DNA of 5,706 bases from a bacterium. Its GTDB lineage: Bacteria; Vulcanimicrobiota; Vulcanimicrobiia; Vulcanimicrobiales; SCRA01. Position numbers and translations under genes: made by a program. The notes below the pieces were generated by a model that was not told the origin of the DNA, ran no database searches, and worked only from the letters and a program-made list of their open reading frames with translations. The DNA is taken from assembly GCA_028869325.1 (NCBI GenBank), contig JAGWST010000297.1:1-5706 (forward strand), read 5' to 3'. Every line of letters starts with the position of its first letter. Positions within the stretch are counted from its first letter, which is position 1. This document shows positions 1-5,346 of the stretch, in pieces.

Positions 1-779
1 TATCGAGCCGCCGCCGCCTGCTGATCGAGACGGGATTGCGCTTGGGGTTGGCGCGGAACGAGTACTCGCTCCGCTACCAGCCGATCTGGAACGCCAAGAC
101 GCACGGCATCGTCGGCGTGGAGGCACTGCTGCGCTGGAACTCGGCGGAGCTAGGGCCTGTCGAGCCCGACGAGTTCGTGCCGGTCGCCGAGGAGGTGGGC
201 CTCATCCGGCCCATCGGCTTCTGGGTACTGCGCGAGGCGTGCCGCCAGGGCACGGTTTGGCGCGACGCCGGCTATGCGCCTATCCGCATGTGCGTCAACG
301 TCTCACCCCACCAGCTGCTCTCCAAGCAATTCGTCGAACGAGTCCGGTCCATCCTCGAAGAGACCGGCTTCGAACCGGCCATGCTGGACTTAGAGCTCAC
401 CGAACGCGGGATGCTGGATGCGGAGTCGCGGGCGACGGCGACGCTTGCCGATCTGGAACGCCTCGGGGTCCGAATCTCGATCGACGATTTCGGGATGGGC
501 TACAGCTCGCTGCGCTATCTCAAGACGGTAAAGGCCCATACCATCAAAATCGACCGCTACTTCGTGAACGAGGTTCCCGACGATGCCTACAGCATCGCCG
601 TCGCCGAGTCGATCATCTCGCTGGCCCATAGCATCGGGGTCCGCGTCGTAGCGGAGGGTGTGGAGACGTTGGCTCAGTGCAACCTGCTGCAATTCTTAGA
701 TTGCGACGAGCTGCAGGGCTTCTACTTGGCGAGGCCGCTGCCGGCGCAGGAGCTTGCGCACCTGCTCGAGCGCGTGTAA
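1..779 (+). CDS. EAL-domain cyclic-di-GMP phosphodiesterase, C-terminal part (5' end outside window)
   Basis: Hydrolyses the second messenger c-di-GMP to pGpG in the cytoplasm, lowering c-di-GMP and typically favouring motility over biofilm. The frame is open from base 3 and already reads as the usual linker before an EAL domain (RRRLLIETGLR), so the TTG at 36 is unlikely to be the start. The gene most likely continues upstream, perhaps with GGDEF or sensor domains. Numbering from the TTG codon at 36, the visible signatures are YQPI (14-17), EAL (29-31), NVS with N88, LTE with E123, the IDDFGMGYSSL stretch with D150 and D151, KID with K171, AEGVE with E207, and QGF with Q227. All catalytic and metal-binding positions that I can check are intact, so an active enzyme is predicted. 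It ends with TAA at 777-779 and converges on the H-NOX-like gene with a 21-bp gap. Confidence 0.95.
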   Translation, partial: SSRRRLLIETGLRLGLARNEYSLRYQPIWNAKTHGIVGVEALLRWNSAELGPVEPDEFVPVAEEVGLIRPIGFWVLREACRQGTVWRDAGYAPIRMCVNVSPHQLLSKQFVERVRSILEETGFEPAMLDLELTERGMLDAESRATATLADLERLGVRISIDDFGMGYSSLRYLKTVKAHTIKIDRYFVNEVPDDAYSIAVAESIISLAHSIGVRVVAEGVETLAQCNLLQFLDCDELQGFYLARPLPAQELAHLLERV

Positions 780-800
780 TCGCTGACCTAGCGCGGCCGC

Positions 801-1346
801 TCATCCGGCCAACTGAGCCACCTCGACCTCGCATTTGGCCGCGCCCTCGTGCATGCAGCGCCGCTCGGTGACGGAGACACGCTCGCGGTAATGCGCGGCG
901 ATGCCGCGCGCCATGCCTTTGAGCAAGGCGCACAACCTGCGCGGGGAGTCGTATTCGATCAGCACGCGATCCTCCGCGATGCGTGAGATTCGCACGTCAG
1001 GCAACTCGGTTGCGGGATGCGTTTGGCATGCCGCCGCGCCGATCGCGCGGCTCCTCTTCAGCAGAGACTCCAGGGTGCGCCAGGTGGGCTTCGCGTGGGT
1101 CACGCCGGCGCCGAACCAGCGCGGGATCATGAAGGCGCCGAAGTCTTCTAGGAGCAGCGGCGCCGACGTTCCCGCTCGCCTTGCCGCAGCCTCCACCAGT
1201 GCCTTGGCCTCCTCGTCCGGATAGGTGTTGAACGCCAGATATCTCCGTTCGGGGAAACCGGCTTCTTCGAACAGCGCCTTCCAGGCTGTCGATCCGTGGC
1301 GCGTCTGCGCATACTTCTGCAATTCAAGAAAGTAGAGACCGTGCAT
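801..1346 (-). CDS. Heme NO-binding (H-NOX/HNOB) family protein, apparently lacking the proximal heme histidine
   Basis: A stand-alone 181-residue protein, close to the ~180-190 residues usual for bacterial H-NOX. Family marks are the N-terminus MHGLYFLELQKY, then W22 and EEAGF (27-31), LLEDFG (65-70), WRTLESLL (89-96), and the pyrrole/propionate-binding motif YxSxR as Y132-D-S134-P-R136. The C-terminus has a C164...C172 pair in a CMHEGAAKC pattern, as seen in related H-NOX-like and V4R-like proteins. By hand alignment to Thermoanaerobacter H-NOX (H102, Y131), the position of the histidine that ligates heme iron falls near residue 102-103, which here is I102-G103. The nearest histidines, H84 and H110, do not fit. 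It may therefore sense something other than NO through a standard heme, or use another ligand. The start is ATG with GGGAG 7 nt upstream (minus strand), behind a TATAAT. It is encoded opposite to both flanking genes. Family assignment is fairly sure; heme loss is an inference. Confidence 0.85.
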   Translation of the reverse strand: MHGLYFLELQKYAQTRHGSTAWKALFEEAGFPERRYLAFNTYPDEEAKALVEAAARRAGTSAPLLLEDFGAFMIPRWFGAGVTHAKPTWRTLESLLKRSRAIGAAACQTHPATELPDVRISRIAEDRVLIEYDSPRRLCALLKGMARGIAAHYRERVSVTERRCMHEGAAKCEVEVAQLAG

Positions 1347-1381
1347 ACTCGAGCTCCCTCGCGCAAATTGAGACCAGGCAG

Positions 1382-1387
1382 ATTATA
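1382..1387 (-). promoter_or_regulatory. Candidate -10 box (TATAAT) for the H-NOX-like gene
   Basis: Read on the minus strand, this is a perfect TATAAT in an otherwise GC-rich stretch, about 35 bp upstream of the H-NOX-like ATG. The implied transcription start near 1375 would give a leader of roughly 29 nt containing the GGGAG ribosome site. No good TTGACA-type -35 sits 16-18 bp upstream (17-bp spacing gives ACCTCA), so strength or activator dependence is unclear. The surrounding ATTATATGAT is itself a one-mismatch palindrome. Confidence 0.5.
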
Positions 1388-1431
1388 TGATGTCCTATTC
1401 TGGCTGAGGTATCGGCAAGATGCCCAGCGGG

Positions 1432-1458
1432 CGGCACCCCCAGACGTGCGCCGTGCCG
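1432..1458. repeat. Inverted repeat CGGCAC-N15-GTGCCG in the divergent promoter region
   Basis: Two perfect 6-bp arms (1432-1437 and 1453-1458) lie 21 bp centre to centre, about two helical turns, between the H-NOX-like gene and the GntR gene. It could be a regulator site or an RNA hairpin with a long loop. In GC-rich DNA a 6-bp match of this kind may also be chance. Confidence 0.25.
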
Positions 1459-1473
1459 AGAGCAGGAATCGTG

Positions 1474-1489
1474 ATTTGTGATAACAAAT
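1474..1489. promoter_or_regulatory. Candidate GntR operator ATTTGT-GATA-ACAAAT overlapping a possible extended -10
   Basis: A perfect 6-bp inverted repeat with a 4-bp spacer, AT-rich within a very GC-rich region, placed 27 bp upstream of the preferred GntR start. Its core fits the general GntR operator form GT-Nx-AC. On the + strand, TGT-GATAAC (1477-1485) resembles an extended -10, which would place the transcription start near 1491 with the operator on top of the promoter. That is the usual geometry for autorepression. No matching -35 is visible. Confidence 0.5.
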
Positions 1490-1502
1490 ACCAACTGCGA
1501 CT

Positions 1503-1507
1503 GGAGG
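1503..1507 (+). promoter_or_regulatory. Ribosome binding site GGAGG deciding the GntR start
   Basis: GGAGG with a 9-nt spacer to GTG at 1517. The alternative in-frame GTG at 1478 has only a weak AGGA upstream and lies inside the candidate operator and possible promoter, so 1517 is preferred. Confidence 0.65.
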
Positions 1508-1516
1508 TGCGGGAGC

Positions 1517-2245
1517 GTGCAGAGAGCCGTGCGCCAGGTCGCCTCGGGGGCGATTCTGGACGGGGAGTTGCAGCAGCGAACCCTCGTGGACGGGGTGGTC
1601 TTGCGCATTCGTGAGGCGATTCTCGAAGGGGAGTTGCTGCCGGGCGAGCCCGTGCCGCTGCGCGACCTTGCGGCGCGCCTCTCGGTAAGCGTGATGCCGG
1701 TTCGCGACGCGCTGCGCCGCCTCGCTGCCGAGGGGCTGATCGAGTACTCGCCGCATCGGGGCGCGCGTGTCGCCCCCGTCTCGAGCGGCGATCTGGAGCA
1801 GCTCTACGAGCTGCGCATCGCCATCGAGACCGCCGCCGTGCGCGCCGCCGTGCCGAAGCTGACGGTCGAGGAGTACGCGCACCTCCGGCGGATCGTGGAT
1901 TCAAATGAGGACCCGCGCGACCCCGAGGCCGATCTCAAGTCGCGGCAGGCGCATCAAGACTTCCACTTCGGCATCTACGACGTGGAGCGCTCGCGCTGGC
2001 TCAAGCGCACCCTGCCGCCGTTGTGGGAGGCCAGCGAGCGTTACCGCCGTCTGGGGGTGCGCCGCCGCGGCTCGCCGGCGTACCGCTGGAGCGAGCACGG
2101 CGTCATCCTCGATCGCATGGTTTCCGGGGACGTCGACGGCGCCGCAGAGGCGCTGGAGCAGCACCTGCGCACGACGCTGCAGATGCTCAAACGGTATCTC
2201 AGCGAGCTGACCGAGGCGCATCCCGTAGGAGCATCGAGACGATGA
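1517..2245 (+). CDS. GntR-family (FadR/VanR-type, FCD domain) transcriptional regulator
   Basis: A cytoplasmic DNA-binding regulator, probably a repressor released by the operon's substrate or an intermediate. With the GTG at 1517 it is 242 residues, normal for the FadR subfamily (an upstream GTG at 1478 would give 255). Residues ~21-88 are the winged helix-turn-helix: VLRIREAILEGELLPGEP, then LAARLSVSVMPVRDALRRLAAEGLIE and a wing ending RGARVAPV. Residues ~92-230 form the helical FCD ligand domain: LYELRIAIE (97-104), DFH (148-150), SEHGVI (192-197) and EQHL (214-217). H146 or D148 together with H150, H194 and H216 resemble the metal-binding residues of VanR-type FCD proteins. The stop TGA overlaps the bicupin ATG (ATGA), so regulator and enzymes are probably translated together. 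A perfect inverted repeat at 1474-1489 is a likely autoregulatory site. Confidence 0.93.
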   Translation: MQRAVRQVASGAILDGELQQRTLVDGVVLRIREAILEGELLPGEPVPLRDLAARLSVSVMPVRDALRRLAAEGLIEYSPHRGARVAPVSSGDLEQLYELRIAIETAAVRAAVPKLTVEEYAHLRRIVDSNEDPRDPEADLKSRQAHQDFHFGIYDVERSRWLKRTLPPLWEASERYRRLGVRRRGSPAYRWSEHGVILDRMVSGDVDGAAEALEQHLRTTLQMLKRYLSELTEAHPVGASRR

Positions 2246-2991
2246 CCAAGCACGACGAGACATTCGTCCCCGTGGGGACCAGCTTGCTCTTCGAGAACGA
2301 GATGATCCGTATCTGGGAGGTGAAGCTGGAGCCGGGCGAAAGGCTGGGCCTGCACCACCACGAGTATCCCTACGTGGTGGTCTCCATCGAGCACGGCGAG
2401 AATCGCATCCGCAACCAGGACGGCTCCGTGAAGGATACCGTGGAGCCGCCCGGTCACTGGGTGGTGCGCCCCGCCGGCGAGATCCACGATCTGAGCAACG
2501 TGGGCAGCACGCGCTATATCAATCGCTTGATCGAGCTGAAGTACGCGCCGCCCGTCTCCGCCGATGCCAGCATCTCGCACCTGCAGCGCGAGCTAAACGT
2601 GGGCAACGCGGCGCCCGATCTGCACGAGCTGCTGATCGACGCGGAGGGCATGGAGTGGCGCGCCAAGTCGCTGCCGGGGCTCTACGAGAAGCGGCTGTGG
2701 AGCGACGAGCGCAGCGGCGCCTCGATCTCGCTGGTGAAGTTCGAGCGAGGGAGCGGGATTCCGCAGCCGCACAAGCATGCCTCGAACCAGTTCATGTACT
2801 GTCTCTCCGGCAGATACGAGTACCAGCACTCCGGCCTGGTGCTGCTGCCCGGCCACTTCTACTGCAATCCCAAGGGCGCGGTGCACGGGCCGAGCGTCGC
2901 GCTGGAGGACTCCGTGCTGCTGGAAGCCTACGACGGCCCGCACTACCCCGAGCGACCCAGCTGGTACACCGACGAGAAGGACGCGCACTGA
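2242..2991 (+). CDS. Two-domain cupin (bicupin) metalloprotein, probable dioxygenase or related enzyme
   Basis: A 249-residue soluble protein with two cupin beta-barrels. In the first, G32-x5-H38-x-H40 gives motif 1, and G71-x5-P77-x-G79-x2-H82-x3-N86 matches motif 2 exactly. The usual motif-1 glutamate position is Y44, with E41 nearby. In the second, H177-K-H179 is followed by Q183 where glutamate is usual, then G190; G204-x5-P210-x-G212-x2-H215 completes the site. Both halves could bind a metal, the second as three His plus one Gln. Bicupins include gentisate-type and 3-hydroxyanthranilate-type ring-cleaving dioxygenases, quercetinases and 2,4'-dihydroxyacetophenone dioxygenase, but isomerases and non-enzymes also occur, so no substrate is assigned. 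The start is ATG in an ATGA overlap with the GntR stop, with AGGAG (2227-2231) 10 nt upstream. Location next to the FAH and Rid genes favours a catabolic oxygenase. Confidence 0.85.
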   Translation: MTKHDETFVPVGTSLLFENEMIRIWEVKLEPGERLGLHHHEYPYVVVSIEHGENRIRNQDGSVKDTVEPPGHWVVRPAGEIHDLSNVGSTRYINRLIELKYAPPVSADASISHLQRELNVGNAAPDLHELLIDAEGMEWRAKSLPGLYEKRLWSDERSGASISLVKFERGSGIPQPHKHASNQFMYCLSGRYEYQHSGLVLLPGHFYCNPKGAVHGPSVALEDSVLLEAYDGPHYPERPSWYTDEKDAH

Positions 2992-3003
2992 CGTCGCGGC
3001 CAG

Positions 3004-3017
3004 GGCGCACGTGCGCC
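3004..3017. repeat. Perfect 14-bp palindrome GGCGCACGTGCGCC between the bicupin and rid genes
   Basis: It fills much of the 34-bp gap and touches the GAGG ribosome site of the Rid gene (3018-3021). In RNA it can form a 5-bp GC stem with an ACGU loop. This could hold back Rid translation or mark an mRNA processing boundary. In DNA it is a symmetrical protein site around CACGTG. There is no U tract, so it is not an intrinsic terminator. Confidence 0.45.
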
Positions 3018-3025
3018 GAGGAAGG

Positions 3026-3433
3026 ATGAAGAAGGTGCCAAAGCGAGAGATCAAGAGCCCGTTACTCTACGAGCCGCCCGGCGGCGGTGCATTCTCGTCC
3101 GCTATCGAGGCGCCGCCCGGAAGAACGGTCTACATCTCCGGGCTGACGGCGCGCAACACCTCCGGCGAGGTGGTAGGCGAGGGCGACATCACGGCGCAGA
3201 CGGAGCAGGTGATGCAGAATCTCAAGGCCGCATTGGACGCCGCGGGGGCGACCTTTGCGGACATCGTGAAGGTCACCGTATTCATCCGCAACATGGAGGA
3301 CTTCCCGAAGATACACGCGGTGCGCCGCAAGTACTTCACCAAGCCCTATCCGGCCTCGTCGATGGTCGAGGTCTCGCGGCTGGTTGATAGACGCCAGCTC
3401 ATCGAGATCGAAGCGATCGCGGTGGTGTCATGA
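3026..3433 (+). CDS. RidA/YjgF/YER057c/UK114-family protein lacking the catalytic arginine
   Basis: A 135-residue Rid protein, normal length for the trimeric family. Visible family features are VYISGL (35-40) with conserved G39, the helix around VMQNLKAALDAAG (62-74), DIVKVTVFIRNMEDF (79-93), YPASSMVEVSRL (108-119) and IEIEAIAV (126-133) with E129. In RidA proper (E. coli R105, in PARS) an arginine anchors the substrate carboxylate for 2-imino acid hydrolysis; here that position is S111 (PASS). Arginine-less Rid subfamilies exist and do not show classical imine deaminase activity. A role as a deaminase, tautomerase or hydrolase for an intermediate of this pathway is inferred from context; 2-aminomuconate deaminase is a known Rid-fold pathway enzyme. 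The start is ATG at 3026 with GAGG 4 nt upstream; an in-frame GTG at 3035 has better spacing. The stop overlaps the FAH start (ATGA). Confidence 0.92.
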   Translation: MKKVPKREIKSPLLYEPPGGGAFSSAIEAPPGRTVYISGLTARNTSGEVVGEGDITAQTEQVMQNLKAALDAAGATFADIVKVTVFIRNMEDFPKIHAVRRKYFTKPYPASSMVEVSRLVDRRQLIEIEAIAVVS

Positions 3434-4323
3434 AGCTGGTAACCTATCGCGGGCGCGGCGGCACACCCCGCCCCGGCGCCGTTGTGGACGACACCGTCGT
3501 CGATCTGGGCTCGGCGTTCGATTCGCTGCTCTCGTTGATCGATGGCGGAGGGACGGCGCTGGAGAGCGCCGCCAAGGTCGTGCGCGCGCGGGCGCAGGCG
3601 GAGCCGTTGAGCGCCGTGCAGCTGTTGGCACCGATTCCCTCGCCGCGCCGCGACGTCTTCTGCGTGGGCTGGAACTACCTCAAGCATTTCAAGGAAGGCC
3701 AGGGAAAGCGCCTGGGTGGCGACGAGCAGCTACCCGAGCATCCCGCGTTCTTCACCAAGGCCACCTTGAGCGTGATCGGGCCGGAGGCGCCGATCCCCTA
3801 CGACGCCGGCGTCTCGACGAAGGTGGACTACGAGGCGGAGCTGGCGGTCATCGTCGGACGGCGCGTGCGCAGCGTCTCGGCCAACCGCGCGCTCGAGTAC
3901 GTCTTCGGCTACAGTTGCGGCAACGATGTCTCCGTCCGCGACGTGCAGCGGCAACACGGTCAGCAGTGGGTGAAGGGGAAGAGCTTCGACGGCACTTGCC
4001 CGCTTGGACCATGGATCGTGACGGCCGACGAGATTCCCGATCCGCAGCGGCTGACGGTGGAGTGCCGCGTCAACGGCGAGGTCAAGCAGCACGACTCCAC
4101 CGAGCACATGATCTTCACCGTCGCACGGATCATGGAAGAGCTATCGCTCGGCATGACGCTGCTGCCCGGCGACATCATCTTGACGGGCACGCCCGACGGA
4201 GTCGGCTTTGCGCGGACGCCGCCCGAGTTCATGAAGGCCGGCGACGAGGTGATCGTCGCCATCGAGGGTGTCGGCGAGCTGCGCAATCGTCTGGCGGCTC
4301 AAGACTTGAGAGCAACGCTCTGA
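3430..4323 (+). CDS. Fumarylacetoacetate hydrolase (FAH) family enzyme
   Basis: A 297-residue cytoplasmic enzyme of the FAH superfamily, which cleaves, decarboxylates, hydrates or isomerises 2-oxo/2-enol acids such as acylpyruvates and ring-cleavage products. A short N-terminal domain (1-~70) precedes the catalytic fold. Metal ligands are E135 and E137 (YEAEL) and D166 (in GNDVSVRD). Other marks are VGWNYLKHFKE (79-89), K184 in KSFDG, the PLGPWIV stretch (191-197) and TGTPDGVGF (252-260). H86 and E89, spaced H-x2-E, match the lid dyad of FAHD1-type acylpyruvate hydrolase/oxaloacetate decarboxylases, so a hydrolase or decarboxylase role is favoured over pure isomerisation. The ATG overlaps the Rid stop by 4 bp, and only a weak GGTGG precedes it, so translation is probably coupled. 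It is followed after 12 bp by the binding-protein gene. The family is certain; the substrate is not. Confidence 0.93.
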   Translation: MKLVTYRGRGGTPRPGAVVDDTVVDLGSAFDSLLSLIDGGGTALESAAKVVRARAQAEPLSAVQLLAPIPSPRRDVFCVGWNYLKHFKEGQGKRLGGDEQLPEHPAFFTKATLSVIGPEAPIPYDAGVSTKVDYEAELAVIVGRRVRSVSANRALEYVFGYSCGNDVSVRDVQRQHGQQWVKGKSFDGTCPLGPWIVTADEIPDPQRLTVECRVNGEVKQHDSTEHMIFTVARIMEELSLGMTLLPGDIILTGTPDGVGFARTPPEFMKAGDEVIVAIEGVGELRNRLAAQDLRATL

Positions 4324-4324
4324 C

Positions 4325-4330
4325 AGGAGG
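4325..4330 (+). promoter_or_regulatory. Consensus ribosome binding site AGGAGG for the binding-protein gene
   Basis: A full AGGAGG begins one base after the FAH stop and sits 5 nt before the GTG at 4336. It is the strongest Shine-Dalgarno in the operon, consistent with the high copy number needed for a periplasmic receptor, and it supports the GTG start. Confidence 0.75.
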
Positions 4331-4335
4331 TTCCC

Positions 4336-5346
4336 GTGGAGCATCCCACTCGGCGTCATCTGCTGGCCGCGGGCCTGGGCACGGCGGCCGCCCTCGCCTT
4401 CTCTCGACCGCTGGGCGTGCGTGCCGCCAACACCACCGGCATCACGCTGCAACTCGACTTCTTGCCCTTCGGCCGCTACGCGCCGTACTACTTGGCCGCC
4501 GCGCAGGGCCTCTACGCGAAGCGCGGCCTGGAGGTGACCATCACCTCGGGCAGCGGCACCGGTCCCGCGCTGCAGCAACTGCTGGGCGGGCGGGCGCAGG
4601 TGTGCTTCGTCGACATCCCCTCCATGCTGCTGTTGATGGGGCGCGGCACGAAGCCGCGAATGCGCAGCTATGGCGTGCTCTACGCGAAGGCGCCCGAGAC
4701 CGTGTTCTTCTTCGAGGGCGGCGGCATCTCCACGCCCAAGGACTTGGAGGGGAAGACGATCGCGACGTCGGCCGGCAGCACGGACTTCGAGCTCTTTCCG
4801 CTCTTCGCGGCGGCGCAAGGGATCGACGCATCGTCGATTAAGTGGGTCACCGTCGATCCATCCGCCAAGGTCGGGCTCTTTCTGCAGGGCAAGGTCGATG
4901 CGACCACGACCTACGTGTTGGGGCTGCCTGGCGTGCAGGCAAAGGCCGGCGGGCGCAAGGTGGGTCACTTCACCTATGGTGAGCACGGCGTGAGCGTGTA
5001 CGGAAACGGGTTGATCGCCACGGATGACTTCGCCTCGGCGCATCCCGACGCGTTGAGGGCATTCGTCCAGGCGACCCTGGAGGGCTACAAGGCCGCGTTC
5101 AAAGAGCCGGCCAAGGCCGCCGCGGCGATGAAGGCGCACGTTCCGACGCTGGACGTGGCGCTGGCGGCGGCTGAGGTGAAGATCGTGGAGGATCTGGCCT
5201 ACGGTCCCGATCAGCACGCGCACGGGCTGGGCTATCAATCGCCGCAGGCGATGAGCGCGAACCTCGCCGCCGTAGAGAAGTACCTCTTGAAATCGACGAT
5301 CTCCGACCCCGTCACGGATTTCTACACCAATGCGGACCTGGCCTGA
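4336..5346 (+). CDS. ABC transporter substrate-binding protein, NMT1/THI5-like (SsuA/ThiY/RibY-type)
   Basis: The periplasmic receptor of an importer, 336 residues. Residues 1-~30 are an export signal with paired arginines (TRRHLLAAGLG), a hydrophobic Ala/Leu core and a likely cut after VRA (28-30), so Tat export is possible. The mature protein begins like NMT1/THI5 binding proteins: ITLQLDFLPFGRYAPYYLAAAQGLY (36-60), GLEVTITSGSGTG (64-76), a GGISTPKDLEGKTIA stretch (129-143) and SAGSTDFELFP (145-155), then GKVDATTTY in the second lobe, YGNGLIATDDF, an FVQATLEGY helix and a C-terminal DFYTNADL. Relatives bind pyrimidine precursors of thiamine, riboflavin, sulfonates or aromatic acids, so the ligand cannot be read from the family. 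Position after the catabolic enzymes suggests it brings in their substrate. The GTG start is set by AGGAGG; the 3' end overlaps the ATPase gene by 17 bp. Confidence 0.92.
   Translation: MEHPTRRHLLAAGLGTAAALAFSRPLGVRAANTTGITLQLDFLPFGRYAPYYLAAAQGLYAKRGLEVTITSGSGTGPALQQLLGGRAQVCFVDIPSMLLLMGRGTKPRMRSYGVLYAKAPETVFFFEGGGISTPKDLEGKTIATSAGSTDFELFPLFAAAQGIDASSIKWVTVDPSAKVGLFLQGKVDATTTYVLGLPGVQAKAGGRKVGHFTYGEHGVSVYGNGLIATDDFASAHPDALRAFVQATLEGYKAAFKEPAKAAAAMKAHVPTLDVALAAAEVKIVEDLAYGPDQHAHGLGYQSPQAMSANLAAVEKYLLKSTISDPVTDFYTNADLA

Noticed and set aside
36..38. TTG as the start of the EAL gene
   Set aside because: The frame stays open to the left edge and the residues before it already match the usual EAL linker; no ribosome site is evident. 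The gene is 5'-truncated by the window.
781..793. CGCT-N5-AGCG mini-hairpin between the convergent EAL and H-NOX-like genes
   Set aside because: Only a 4-bp stem and no U tract on either strand; not a credible intrinsic terminator.
1478..1480. GTG as the start of the GntR regulator
   Set aside because: It lies inside the perfect inverted repeat and has a weak ribosome site; GTG 1517 has GGAGG at good spacing and leaves the full winged-helix domain intact.
1476..1487. Resemblance of TTGTGATAACAA to the outer parts of the lac operator
   Set aside because: The central part of a LacI site is missing and the adjacent regulator is GntR-type, so a GntR-type operator is the simpler reading.
1148..1882. 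244-codon minus-strand open frame overlapping the H-NOX-like gene and antisense to GntR
   Set aside because: It crosses the divergent promoter region and its C-terminal part is a frame-shifted shadow of the H-NOX-like protein.
2023..2241. N-terminal extension of the bicupin reading frame
   Set aside because: This part is an out-of-frame reading of the GntR gene. The ATG at 2242 has AGGAG and an ATGA overlap. The same reasoning removes the 2777-3025 extension of the Rid frame.
3384..4841. 485-codon open frame on the plus strand
   Set aside because: Out of frame with the FAH and binding-protein genes, highly Arg/Ala-rich with no domain pattern, and it runs through two well-supported genes.
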